The notes under the pieces were generated by a model that saw only the letters and a program-made list of their open reading frames with translations, was not told the DNA's origin and ran no database searches. This document shows, one piece after another, positions 26,783 through 35,873 of a stretch of DNA of 64,000 bases. Positions within the stretch are counted from its first letter, which is position 1; each line of letters begins with the position of its first letter. The stretch covers positions 124,001-188,000 of the forward strand of contig NZ_FOMR01000005.1 of assembly GCF_900112705.1 (NCBI RefSeq). Direction: 5' to 3'. A program made the translations under genes and the position numbers. This DNA is from Lentibacillus persicus (lineage in GTDB: Bacteria; Bacillota; Bacilli; Bacillales; Amphibacillaceae).

Positions 26783-27781
26783 ATGATGTTCATCCAATTA
26801 GAAGATATTAAACAAGCCAAAGAAAATTTAGCAGGTGTCATTAAGGATACACCTCTGCAATATTCAAAGACACTTTCAAATCGATGTGGCAATGCGATTT
26901 ACCTCAAACCTGAAAATTTACAAAAAACAGGTTCGTTCAAGATTCGAGGAGCTTATAATAAGATTGCCAGTTTGTCAAACGCGGCTAAGAAAAAAGGGGT
27001 GGTAGCTTTTTCGGCTGGCAACCATGGAGCTGGAACGGCTTATGCAGCGAAGGCATTAGGTGTGCAAGCCACTGTTGTATTGCCGGAAAATCCGGTTCCA
27101 AGCAAAAAAAATGCAATCATTGACTATGGTGCAAAAGCAGTCGAATGGGGAACTGACTCCATAGCTATGTATGAAAGAGTGTTAAGATTCCATGAAGAAG
27201 ACGGCATGGAAATCATCCACCCCTTCGAAGACTACTTTACAATTGCCGGGCAAGGAACCATTGGAATTGAAATTATAAAAGAACTGCCGGATGTAGATGC
27301 AGTGATTGTTCCAGTGAGCGGCGGGGGATTAATTTCAGGTGTTGCCGCTTGTTTAAAAGAAATGAAGCCCACTACGGAAGTGATCGGTGTTAACAGTGAA
27401 GGCGCGCAAGCCATGTTTTATTCCTTACAAAAAGGCAAACCCTCGGAAGTAAATGAAGTAAATACGATCGCAGATGGGCTTATGGCGAAAAGACCGGGGG
27501 AACTGACGTTTCGGCATACTCAAAAATATGTCGATCGTTTAGTATTAGTAACCGAAAAGGAAATCGCCGAAACTGTAGCGATTTTAGCCGAACGTGCAAA
27601 GTTGGTAGTTGAACCTTCTGGAGCAGCCTCTTTAGCTGCCATATTATATAACCATGTTAATTTAAAGAATAAAAAAGCAGTGGTATTAGTAAGTGGCGGT
27701 AATGTTAATTTCAGACTTTATTCTCAGTTACTCACAGAATACGCTAATAAAGTTTTCGATAAGGAGCGGTTGTTGAAATGA
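26783..27781 (+). CDS. Threonine/serine dehydratase (PLP fold type II, catabolic form)
   Basis: 332 residues, no C-terminal ACT-like domain, so the short catabolic type. The PLP lysine lies in KTGSFKIRGAYNKI (about residues 50-63). The phosphate loop is SGGGLISGVA, and SAGNHGAGTAYAAKALG is the substrate loop. It converts threonine to 2-oxobutanoate or serine to pyruvate; related serine racemases and 3-hydroxyaspartate dehydratases share these motifs. ATG 26786 is an equally possible start. Its end overlaps the next gene by ATGA. Confidence 0.9.
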   Translation: MMFIQLEDIKQAKENLAGVIKDTPLQYSKTLSNRCGNAIYLKPENLQKTGSFKIRGAYNKIASLSNAAKKKGVVAFSAGNHGAGTAYAAKALGVQATVVLPENPVPSKKNAIIDYGAKAVEWGTDSIAMYERVLRFHEEDGMEIIHPFEDYFTIAGQGTIGIEIIKELPDVDAVIVPVSGGGLISGVAACLKEMKPTTEVIGVNSEGAQAMFYSLQKGKPSEVNEVNTIADGLMAKRPGELTFRHTQKYVDRLVLVTEKEIAETVAILAERAKLVVEPSGAASLAAILYNHVNLKNKKAVVLVSGGNVNFRLYSQLLTEYANKVFDKERLLK

Positions 27782-29001
27782 TTACACGAATTCGGAATAT
27801 AAGGCTAATTACAAGTGGCCCCGACGGTGTTATTGATAATGGATTTATCACTTTTAATGAGTCTGAAATTATCGATCTGGGGTTTGAAGATTCTATTAAT
27901 GCCACTAAAGTTGATATCGAAATTGATGGTAACAAAAGCACGATTCTCCCGGGTTTAATGGATTGCCATGTTCATTTAGGCATGGATTGTTCTCCGGATC
28001 CATTTAAACAGATTGCACAAGATGACATAGCTGTAACTGCATATAGGACACATCAGCAAGGACAACAGTTTATAGAGGCTGGTATCACTTCTGTAAGGAA
28101 CCTTGGGACACGATATAATGTGGATATCTCGTACCGCAATGCAATAGAAGAAGGTATAGTAAAGGGCCCAAGAGTTTTTGCTGCAGGGCAGCCTATTGTG
28201 ATGACCGGGGGTCATGGGCATCCAATGGCAACTGAAGCTGATGGCAAAGCGGAGGTTAAGAAAGCAGCTCGTCAAAGGCTAAAAGCTGGTGCAGATTTAT
28301 TAAAGCTAATGGCCACTGGGGGAGTACTAACAAAAGGTACCGAACCAGGTTCCATTCAATTAAGTGAAGAAGAAATTCGTTCCGCCAGTATCGAAGCCAA
28401 GCATGTGTCCAGAACCACATCTGCTCATGCAATTGGTTGTGAAGGCGTTAAAAATGCCGTCCGAGGAGGCGTAACCACAATTGAACATGGGACAATACTT
28501 GATGACGAGGCAATCGAGTTGATGTTAGAACATGGAACATATCTTGTACCTACGCTGATTGCCGCATCGTTAATTGCAAACAAAAAAGACGTTGTTCCCG
28601 AGTATATGATCAGAAAAACAAAAACTATGGTGGAAATGCATAAGGAAAGCTTTCGGAAGGCCTATCAAGCAGGTGTGAAAATTGCTTCTGGCAGTGACGC
28701 GGGCACCCCTTTTAATTATCCGGGTCTCTTGGTGGATGAGTTATCTATTATGATTGAAGAAGGTTTAACACCTTATGAAGCTATTACGGCTTCTACGATA
28801 ACAGCTGCTCAATGTGTAAAAAAGGATAGTCAAATCGGTTCCCTTGAAAAAGGAAAGTTAGCAGATTTAATTCTCGTTGATGGAAATCCGTTAGAAGATA
28901 TCTTTGCTTTAAAGAATATTCAAAGAGTATATAGGGGTGGAGAACTTATGTTTAAGAAGCCTGAAATACACAATGCCCCCGTAGGCGAAGTTAGTGGCTA
29001 A
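27778..29001 (+). CDS. Amidohydrolase family protein (imidazolonepropionase/prolidase-like)
   Basis: 407-residue metal hydrolase of the amidohydrolase superfamily. Metal ligands appear as HVH in LMDCHVHLGMD, a lysine likely carboxylated in LLKLMATGGV, His in TSAHAIGC and TTIEHGT, and Asp in ASGSDAGTPFN. These residues occur in the correct order. COG1228-type members include prolidases acting on Xaa-Pro and related dipeptides, which fits this operon; the true substrate is unknown. Starts within the stop of the dehydratase gene (ATGA). Confidence 0.87.
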   Translation: MITRIRNIRLITSGPDGVIDNGFITFNESEIIDLGFEDSINATKVDIEIDGNKSTILPGLMDCHVHLGMDCSPDPFKQIAQDDIAVTAYRTHQQGQQFIEAGITSVRNLGTRYNVDISYRNAIEEGIVKGPRVFAAGQPIVMTGGHGHPMATEADGKAEVKKAARQRLKAGADLLKLMATGGVLTKGTEPGSIQLSEEEIRSASIEAKHVSRTTSAHAIGCEGVKNAVRGGVTTIEHGTILDDEAIELMLEHGTYLVPTLIAASLIANKKDVVPEYMIRKTKTMVEMHKESFRKAYQAGVKIASGSDAGTPFNYPGLLVDELSIMIEEGLTPYEAITASTITAAQCVKKDSQIGSLEKGKLADLILVDGNPLEDIFALKNIQRVYRGGELMFKKPEIHNAPVGEVSG

Positions 29002-29047
29002 GGGGTGTAAAAAGCTTTGTGATTTGTCCTTATAAGGAGTGTGTTGA

Positions 29048-29932
29048 ATGAAGGTCGGAATTATAGGTGGCGGAGCGATTGGATTACTTTGCGCATATTA
29101 TTTTGCAAAAAGTAAATGGGAGGTAACGGTATACACAAGACGTTTCGAGCAGGCACAAGAATTAAATCGCTCAGGCTTAAAGATAAGGGAGACTACTAAT
29201 CGAGCGAAAGTGAAGGCAGAATTATTACTTGAAACAAAAAAGATTGATGCAGATCTTATTATAATCGCGGTGAAGCAATATAGTTTATCAGAAATTGTTG
29301 GCCAATTAAAAACACTCGTGGAGAAAAAACAAAACATGTTATTTGTCCAAAATGGGATGGGTCACATCGATTTAATTCGTGATCTTGACCATAAAAACAT
29401 CTTTATTGGCGTTATTGAACATGGTGTATTAAAACATTCAGACTCTGAAATCGATCATGTTGGAAAGGGCACCACAAAAGTTGCTCCTTTTCAGGGAAAA
29501 ATTGCAGCCCTTTCTGGCCAATTGGAAGGAGTCAAACAACCTCATTTTCCATTTGAGTATTGGGATGATTGGTATCAAATTTTAGCTGATAAGCTGCTGG
29601 TGAATGCAGTTATTAATCCCTTAACCGCATTATATCAAGTTAAAACTGGCAGCCTTGTCGAAAACGTTCACTTTCAAAAAAATATGAAACGTTTGTTTGA
29701 AGAAGCGGTAAATATACTTGGATTGAAAAATAAGGAAGAGCAGTGGCGGAATATTCTTAGAGTTTGTCATAATACAGCAGGAAATCGTTCATCAATGTTG
29801 AGGGACATTGAGTCAGGGAAACAGACTGAAATTGATGCAATTAGTGGTTATCTGATAGAGCGGGCAGAAGATCAAAACAAAGATTTGCCCTATACACGTT
29901 TTGTATATGAAAGTATAAAGGGCATGTCATAA
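29048..29932 (+). CDS. Ketopantoate reductase-like protein (PanE/ApbA family)
   Basis: 294 residues. N-terminal NAD(P)H-binding Rossmann motif GGGAIG (residues 7-12 within GIIGGGAIGLLCAYYFAKS), conserved VKQY and FVQNGMGH segments, and the C-terminal helical domain with KLLVNAVINPLTALYQVK and TEIDAISGYLIE. PanE makes pantoate, but the absence of panB/panC and the catabolic setting (downstream SSS carrier resembling PanF) leave another 2-oxoacid as substrate possible. It would fit reduction of the 2-oxoacid made by the aminotransferase. Function beyond family is an inference. Confidence 0.85.
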   Translation: MKVGIIGGGAIGLLCAYYFAKSKWEVTVYTRRFEQAQELNRSGLKIRETTNRAKVKAELLLETKKIDADLIIIAVKQYSLSEIVGQLKTLVEKKQNMLFVQNGMGHIDLIRDLDHKNIFIGVIEHGVLKHSDSEIDHVGKGTTKVAPFQGKIAALSGQLEGVKQPHFPFEYWDDWYQILADKLLVNAVINPLTALYQVKTGSLVENVHFQKNMKRLFEEAVNILGLKNKEEQWRNILRVCHNTAGNRSSMLRDIESGKQTEIDAISGYLIERAEDQNKDLPYTRFVYESIKGMS

Positions 29933-30001
29933 AGTATACAGATACTGAAGTATTCCAGTTAGAGCGAGTGGTTTAAAAATGCATGTAAGGAGCCATGCCC
30001 C

Positions 30002-31228
30002 GTGATTAATCCAAAACGATTGGAAAAAAGAATCTATACTCTTGCAGATATTGGTGCGACAAAGGAAGGCGGCGTCACCCGCTTAGCACTTACGAAGGAA
30101 TATAAAGAAGCTATTAATCTTATAACACAATGGATGGAAGAAGCAGGTATGCACGTTTTTTTAGATGCTGCGGGAAACCTTATTGGCAGAAAAGAAGGGC
30201 ACAAAACAAAAAAGCCTCCAATTGTTTTGGGCTCTCATATTGATTCGGTTAAGAACGGGGGAAAATTTGATGGCGTCATCGGAGTGATTGGAGGTATTGA
30301 AGTTGTGCAACATCTTACTGAAGAAAAATTTAATCTCAAACGGACAATTGAAGTCATAGCTTTTTGTGAGGAAGAGGGTACTCGATTTTTATCAGGTGGT
30401 ATGTTTGGCAGTCGTGCAATGGTTGGTGACATTAAGAATTCAGAGATGGAGGCTAAAGACAAGGATGGAATCACGCGTGAACAGGGGTTTAAAGATTTTG
30501 GCTTAGATCCGAACAATATAAAACAAGCAGTGAGAAACAAAAACGCAATTGAAATCTATTTGGAAATGCATATAGAGCAAGGTCCAGTATTGACACAAAA
30601 AGAGACCCCTCTTGGTATTGTTACCGGGATCACAGGTGTATCCTTGATGGAAATCATCGTCGAAGGAGAGCAAAATCATGCAGGTGGTACACCGATGAAC
30701 GCTCGAAAGGACGCATTATTGGCAGCGAGTGAAATTGCGCTGACAATTGAAGAAATTTTTAATAACTATGGCGGAGTTTCAGTTGGGACCATTACAAGAA
30801 TGCATGCTCAACCTGATCAAGTAAATATTATACCTGGGCGTGCCACTATGACACTGGACGTTCGCGATATTGAAATTGAAAGACGAGATAAAATATTAAA
30901 GGAAATAGAAAATCGTGCAGAAAACGTTGGCCAAGAGAGAGGGGTAACATTTCAGTTTAGACCAGTCCTGCATGCTGAACCGACAATGTGTGCTGAAGAA
31001 ATAATCAGTACAATGCAGACAGAAAGTAAAAAAATGAAATTGAAGTATCATAACATGCCAAGCGGCGGAGGACATGATGCCCAAATAATATCTAAAATTG
31101 CGGATATTGGAATGATCTTTGTCCGCTCAAAAGGAGGGAGTCATAACCCTAATGAGTTTGCAAGTATTAAGGACATCACAGATGGGACAAAACTTCTTTC
31201 CGCCACAGTATTAAAGTATATGAAATAA
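30002..31228 (+). CDS. M20 family N-carbamoyl-amino-acid / allantoate-type hydrolase
   Basis: 408-residue zinc amidohydrolase, starting at GTG 30002 nine bases after AAGGAG. The motifs GSHIDSVKNGGKFDGVIGV, CEEEGTRFLSG, YLEMHIEQGPVL, NHAGGTPMNARKDAL and SGGGHDAQ are those of HyuC/AmaB/AllC enzymes. These remove carbamoyl or ureido groups from amino acids. No hydantoinase or allantoinase is beside it. It therefore adds N-carbamoyl or similarly blocked amino acids to the likely diet of this locus. Confidence 0.9.
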   Translation: MINPKRLEKRIYTLADIGATKEGGVTRLALTKEYKEAINLITQWMEEAGMHVFLDAAGNLIGRKEGHKTKKPPIVLGSHIDSVKNGGKFDGVIGVIGGIEVVQHLTEEKFNLKRTIEVIAFCEEEGTRFLSGGMFGSRAMVGDIKNSEMEAKDKDGITREQGFKDFGLDPNNIKQAVRNKNAIEIYLEMHIEQGPVLTQKETPLGIVTGITGVSLMEIIVEGEQNHAGGTPMNARKDALLAASEIALTIEEIFNNYGGVSVGTITRMHAQPDQVNIIPGRATMTLDVRDIEIERRDKILKEIENRAENVGQERGVTFQFRPVLHAEPTMCAEEIISTMQTESKKMKLKYHNMPSGGGHDAQIISKIADIGMIFVRSKGGSHNPNEFASIKDITDGTKLLSATVLKYMK

Positions 31229-31300
31229 TTTTGGGGAAAACTTTCCTATAAACAGTGTTTAAAGTACTTTCTCGGCAGAATGTAAGGGAGGTGACAACGC

Positions 31301-32011
31301 TTGGCAGTAGAACAATTTACAATAGATAGTTATAAAAAAACAGGGAGTGCAAATATCACGAGAATTGAAGGAAATAAGATTATATTGGACAAAACAATTT
31401 TTTACCCATCTGGCGGTGGCCAAGAACATGATACAGGTTATTTCATACAAGATGATGGGGCATTCAAAGTTGAAAAGGTAAAAAGAGAAAACGGCGAAAT
31501 CATTCATTATGTAGAACCACATAACAACTTGAAATTATCCTCCGTAAATATGCAACTTGACTGGGAACGCAGATACAAGTTTATGCGTCATCACACAATG
31601 CTGCATGTTTTAAGTTCTGTTCTTAATCGAAATTATAATGCCCTATGTACTGGAAACCAGATAAATGTACATAAATCGAGGATTGACTTTAATAATGTTG
31701 CCCATTTAACAGATAATGATTGGCGTGACGTTATTAAGGAAACCAATCGCGAAATTCAAAGTGCTCATAAGGTAAGCTCACGTCTTCTACCAAGGGAATT
31801 GGCTAGTGATGTTTCTAACATGGCTAAAACAGTCATAAATTTAATTCCTTCATCAGTTAGAGAGATTCGTCTTGTGAAAATCGGAGAAATTGATGAACAA
31901 CCTTGTGGGGGAACCCATGTGAAAAATACGAAGGAAATCGGAGAGATATTCCTCGAAAAGGTTAAAAGTAAAGGGAAAGGAATTACTCGCCTGGATGTCA
32001 GAGCTGTTTAG
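31301..32011 (+). CDS. Free-standing alanyl-tRNA editing protein (AlaX)
   Basis: 236 residues; TTG 31301 is chosen because the full AAGGGAGGTGA site ends six bases before it. The zinc editing site is intact: HTMLH within MRHHTMLHVLSS and CGGTHVKN near the C-terminus. The N-terminal glycine-rich PSGGGQEHDTG stretch is typical of AlaX. AlaX hydrolyses mischarged Ser- or Gly-tRNA(Ala). It is unusual to find it inside an amino-acid/peptide catabolic run; it may protect translation when such amino acids accumulate. The role is inferred from context. Confidence 0.85.
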   Translation: MAVEQFTIDSYKKTGSANITRIEGNKIILDKTIFYPSGGGQEHDTGYFIQDDGAFKVEKVKRENGEIIHYVEPHNNLKLSSVNMQLDWERRYKFMRHHTMLHVLSSVLNRNYNALCTGNQINVHKSRIDFNNVAHLTDNDWRDVIKETNREIQSAHKVSSRLLPRELASDVSNMAKTVINLIPSSVREIRLVKIGEIDEQPCGGTHVKNTKEIGEIFLEKVKSKGKGITRLDVRAV

Positions 32012-32311
32012 AAATGCTTGATATGGAATCATCTATCTATTCTGCTAAAGCCTGCACTTTTTCCATCTACTAAGATAAGCACTGCCAATGTTAATAGTTA
32101 ACATCACATAACATCCCCTCAAATGATAACGCATAAGAGGGGAGAACTTTTAATCTTGGATAGAGAACTTGTAGGCTATGAAAACACCTATAGAAACCAT
32201 CTGTCAGAATTATTTATCTTTGTTGACAAGTCAAGATATTTGTTTTAGGATATCTACAACCTTAATTATTTAGAATATTAAAAATCTGAAATAAGAAAAG
32301 AGGGACATTAT
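32012..32311. other. Intergenic region with a dispersed repeat
   Basis: No gene is seen. Bases 32132-32184 match 52512-52564 in the same orientation with identical length (53 bases, about 44 identical by eye). Shared cores are CATAAGAGGGG, GATAGAGAACTT and TAGGCTATGAAAA. The AAAGAGGGACATTAT before 32312 carries the ribosome site of the next gene. Confidence 0.6.
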
Positions 32312-32614
32312 ATGGTGAAAGAAAAAATGAAAGACGATGCGAGGTTTAAACAGTGTAACAAGGAATTTATGTATACGTTTACTTTTTTTGTTTTTAATAT
32401 TCTTTTAGTTTTCGGATTAACCTTCCCTTTAGGTTATAACGTCGATGCTAGTGAAATAAAACTTGTACTGGGTTTTCCGCAATGGTATTTTTATGGCGTA
32501 ATCGTATCGTTTATTTTGCTATCAATTTCCACTTTTCTGATGGTCAGGTTTCTTTTTAAAGAAATGTCGCTGGAAGGATACGAGGATGCGGAGGGGCTAA
32601 ACGATGAGATTTGA
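32312..32614 (+). CDS. YhdT/DUF997-type small membrane subunit
   Basis: 100 residues with two hydrophobic helices (FTFFVFNILLVFGLTFPLGY and FYGVIVSFILLSISTFLMV). It overlaps the following sodium:solute symporter by 11 bases. Small DUF997 proteins regularly precede PanF-type symporters and are thought to be accessory subunits. Function beyond that is not known. Confidence 0.8.
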   Translation: MVKEKMKDDARFKQCNKEFMYTFTFFVFNILLVFGLTFPLGYNVDASEIKLVLGFPQWYFYGVIVSFILLSISTFLMVRFLFKEMSLEGYEDAEGLNDEI

Positions 32615-34097
32615 TATTACCATTCCTATTATCCTTTATTTACTAGCTACTTTACTTGTCGGGATTTATTTTCGCAGATATTTAAAAAAGGGAAAAGGCA
32701 ATTTTCATGAAAAGTTTTTTATTGGTGGCAGAAATTTGGGCCCACTGGTATTAGCTTTCACGATGGTCGCTTCCACCGCTAGTGCAGGAACTTTCATAGG
32801 CGCAACCGGTGTAGGTTATGAACAAGGTTTTAGCTGGCCATTAATAATAGCCTCTCAAACCGCTATGGGCGTGTATGTACTAGGCGTTTTAGGTAAAAAG
32901 TTTGCAATTGTTTCTAGAAGAATAGGTGCTGTAACTATGACGGATTTTCTAAAAGCCAGGTATGAAAGTAAGCCGGTAGTTTTGATAAGCGCATTAGGGA
33001 TATTAGTATTTATTAGTGCCTATATGGTTGCACAATTTGCTGGCGGAGCAAGGATACTGGAAGCTGCTACAGGTTTTCCATATCATTGGGGATTACTTAT
33101 ATTTGGAGGTATAGTTGTTCTGCTTACTGTATTCGGAGGGTTTAGAGGCGTTGCAGTTACGGATGCAATTCAAGGTGTTGCTATGCTCTTTGGCGGTATT
33201 ATAATTTGGGTGATAATTATGATTCAAACTGATGGTTTTACTGCAATAGTAAGTCAGTTATCAGTTGATCACCCGGAATTGGTAACAATACCTGGAGGTA
33301 GTGGCGCTACGCCACCTTTGCTATTTTCCTATATGCTGTTATTTGGTATCGCTATGCTCGGGTTGCCGCATGTTGCAGTGCGTGGTATGGCTTTTAAAGA
33401 CTCTAAATCGATGCATAAAGGTATGGTTTATGCAGTTATTATTATGGGGCTCTTTTCTGTTGGTTTTGCGTCAATCGGGCCTATGCTTCGAATATTGGTG
33501 CCAGATGTGACACAGCCAGATTTGGCAATGCTTTTGTATTTGGTAGAGGCAGTGCCCGGTTGGCTTGCTGGATTAATAATGGCAGCCCCTTTAGCAGCTA
33601 TCATATCTACTGTAAACTCTATGTTGTTAGTTGTCAGCTCGACAATTGTTAAGGATATATATATGAACTATGTTAATCCTAAGGCTTCTGAAAGAACTAT
33701 TACAAAGCTGTCCTACTTTTCTACTTTGATAATTGGTATTGTTGTCGTTTTGATTTCAATTACGCCCCCCGATTTTATTCAATTTATTGTAGTATTTTCA
33801 ATTGGCGGACTAGAAGCAACATTGTTTGCAGTGATAGTTTTCGGTTTATATTGGAAGCGTGCTAATCAGTGGGGAGCTCTTACTTCTATGCTTGTTGGAT
33901 TCACTGCATACTTAATTATAGTAATAGCCTTTGATGAAATGTTGTTTGGCATGCATGCGGTTGCAACCTCTTTATTCTTGAGCGTAGTCAGTATGATTGC
34001 TGTTAGTTATTTAACTAAGAGACCAAATAAAGAAGTAATTAACAAAATTTGGGGAGCTGAACCGACACAACAGGTTCAAAAATCTGTAGCCAAGTAA
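32604..34097 (+). CDS. Sodium:solute symporter (SSS family, PanF-like)
   Basis: 497 residues and about thirteen hydrophobic segments. Family marks include FIGGRNLGPLVLAFTMVAST, GATGVGYEQGFSWPL, TVFGGFRGVAVTDAIQGVAM and LAAIISTVNSMLLVVSSTIV. With the small YhdT-like subunit it resembles the Na+/pantothenate symporter PanF. Downstream D-aminoacylase and the creatininase-family enzyme suggest it may bring in an N-acylated or cyclic amino-acid derivative instead. Substrate unresolved. Confidence 0.88.
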   Translation: MRFDITIPIILYLLATLLVGIYFRRYLKKGKGNFHEKFFIGGRNLGPLVLAFTMVASTASAGTFIGATGVGYEQGFSWPLIIASQTAMGVYVLGVLGKKFAIVSRRIGAVTMTDFLKARYESKPVVLISALGILVFISAYMVAQFAGGARILEAATGFPYHWGLLIFGGIVVLLTVFGGFRGVAVTDAIQGVAMLFGGIIIWVIIMIQTDGFTAIVSQLSVDHPELVTIPGGSGATPPLLFSYMLLFGIAMLGLPHVAVRGMAFKDSKSMHKGMVYAVIIMGLFSVGFASIGPMLRILVPDVTQPDLAMLLYLVEAVPGWLAGLIMAAPLAAIISTVNSMLLVVSSTIVKDIYMNYVNPKASERTITKLSYFSTLIIGIVVVLISITPPDFIQFIVVFSIGGLEATLFAVIVFGLYWKRANQWGALTSMLVGFTAYLIIVIAFDEMLFGMHAVATSLFLSVVSMIAVSYLTKRPNKEVINKIWGAEPTQQVQKSVAK

Positions 34098-34135
34098 TGC
34101 AGCTCTAGAAGAACTTAATATAGGAGTTGAATGTA

Positions 34136-35710
34136 ATGCTAGATATATTAATTAAAAACGGATATGTGGTTGATGGAACGAATAACCCCTGGACAAAATT
34201 AGATGTAGCTATTCAAAACGGAAAGATTGTAGAAATGAAAAAAACTATTAATGATAGAGCTATAAAAGAAATAGATGCTACAGGAAAAGTTGTGTCCCCC
34301 GGTTTTATAGATACACACGTGCATTCTGATCTATTATGTATCTATCCTGAAATTCATCAGATAAAATTAAAGCAAGGCGTGACGACAGAATTATTAGGAC
34401 AAGACGGGATTTCCGTTGCACCAGTCAACCATAATACAAAGGAGTTATGGCAGAAACAGTTAAAAGGGCTGAACGGGGATATTGGTGATTGGGATTGGTT
34501 GAGTGTTGCTGACTACTTAACCCATCTAAGAGAATCAAATATATTGGGTAATATGGCGTATCTGGTCCCACATGGGAATGTAAGAACTTTGGTCATGGGT
34601 TTTGAAAAGCGAGAAGCCACACGGCAGGAAATGACAGAGATGAGAAAGCATGTAGAGGAAGGTCTGGAACAGGGCGCTTTGGGCTTTTCATCAGGCCTTG
34701 TATATCCTCCTAACGTTTTTTCTAACACTGAAGAAATAATAGAGATTTGTAAAGGTGTAGCCGAGTATGATGGCTGTTTTGTAGTACATATGAGAAACGA
34801 AAGCTTTAATATTCTAGAGGCTGTCGATGAAATGATACAAGTAGCAATAGAATCCGGAGTCAGATTGCATCTATCCCATTTAAAGGTTATTGGTGTTAAA
34901 AACCGCCAATATTACCCACAGATAATAGAGAAGATAGAAAAAGCACGTTCTCTGGGGATTGAAGTTACGTTTGATCAATATCCCTATACGGCGGGCTCTA
35001 CAGTTTTTAATGCTATTCTGCCTCCGTGGACACATGATGGAGGTACAGAAGAAATGCTTGCACGGCTGAAGGATCCGAATACACGCAAGAAGATAAAATA
35101 TGAATTGGAAGAAAGCAGAGACTTTGAAAATTGGGTTTACAATTGTGGCTGGGAGAATATTATCGTTTCCTCTGTGGGCAGTGATAATAATAAAAAGTTT
35201 GAAGGAAAAAGTGTCAGCGAGATAGCTGAATTAAGAGAAACAACTGCCGCAGATGCAGCATTTGACCTTTTGATTGAAGAAAAAGGAAATATTACAATGG
35301 TTGTCCATTGGGGCCTTGAGGAAGATATGGAAAGTGCGATGGAAAGCCCTTATCACATTGTTGGGTCTGACAGCATATTTGGTGGGAAACCGCATCCAAG
35401 GCTATCCGGCACTCAACCAAGGGTACTCTCTCGGTATGTAAGAGAAAAAGGCATTCTACGGTTGGAAGAAGCAATCCATCATATGACTGGGGCTGCTGCA
35501 CAATTACTCCGTTTAGACAAAAGAGGAATTTTACAAAAGGATTATTGGGCGGATGTGGTAGTGTTTGATCCGGATGAAGTTGCCGACAAATCAACATATG
35601 ATGAGCCAAATAATGAACCTGTAGGAATCGACTACGTTATTGTTAATGGTCAAATATGTGTTGAAGAAGGCGAATGTCATTTAACCGGTAACGGCAGTGT
35701 TTTAGCCTAG
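34136..35710 (+). CDS. D-aminoacylase / N-acyl-D-amino-acid deacylase family
   Basis: About 524 residues from ATG 34136, nine bases after TAGGAG; TTG 34127 lies too close to that site. Metal motif HVHSD is seen in GFIDTHVHSDLL (about residues 62-73), followed by GVTTELLGQDGIS. VHMRNE, LHLSHLKV and GSDSIFGGKPHPR carry further ligands of the N-acyl-D-amino-acid amidohydrolase group. It releases free D-amino acids from N-acylated forms. The DadA-like oxidase at 52556 could process the product, though it is far away. A stem-loop follows the gene. Confidence 0.9.
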   Translation: MLDILIKNGYVVDGTNNPWTKLDVAIQNGKIVEMKKTINDRAIKEIDATGKVVSPGFIDTHVHSDLLCIYPEIHQIKLKQGVTTELLGQDGISVAPVNHNTKELWQKQLKGLNGDIGDWDWLSVADYLTHLRESNILGNMAYLVPHGNVRTLVMGFEKREATRQEMTEMRKHVEEGLEQGALGFSSGLVYPPNVFSNTEEIIEICKGVAEYDGCFVVHMRNESFNILEAVDEMIQVAIESGVRLHLSHLKVIGVKNRQYYPQIIEKIEKARSLGIEVTFDQYPYTAGSTVFNAILPPWTHDGGTEEMLARLKDPNTRKKIKYELEESRDFENWVYNCGWENIIVSSVGSDNNKKFEGKSVSEIAELRETTAADAAFDLLIEEKGNITMVVHWGLEEDMESAMESPYHIVGSDSIFGGKPHPRLSGTQPRVLSRYVREKGILRLEEAIHHMTGAAAQLLRLDKRGILQKDYWADVVVFDPDEVADKSTYDEPNNEPVGIDYVIVNGQICVEEGECHLTGNGSVLA

Positions 35711-35741
35711 AAATATAAGAAGCATGTGAACGATGTATTTG

Positions 35742-35772
35742 AACGACCAACGAGCTTGAATTGTTGGTCGTT
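35742..35772. terminator. Stem-loop after the D-aminoacylase gene
   Basis: AACGACCAAC (35742-35751) and GTTGGTCGTT (35763-35772) form a perfect 10-bp stem with an 11-base loop. The following bases are TAAATTAGG, so the T-run is poor; it may be a partial terminator before the creatininase-family gene. Confidence 0.6.
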
Positions 35773-35873
35773 TAAATTAGGCAACAAAAGTTTCCACGAG
35801 TATGGTTATCAATATAGGATTATATCAAATTCCATCCATTATGTTTACCTATAAAAGAGGGGAGATAGTCATA

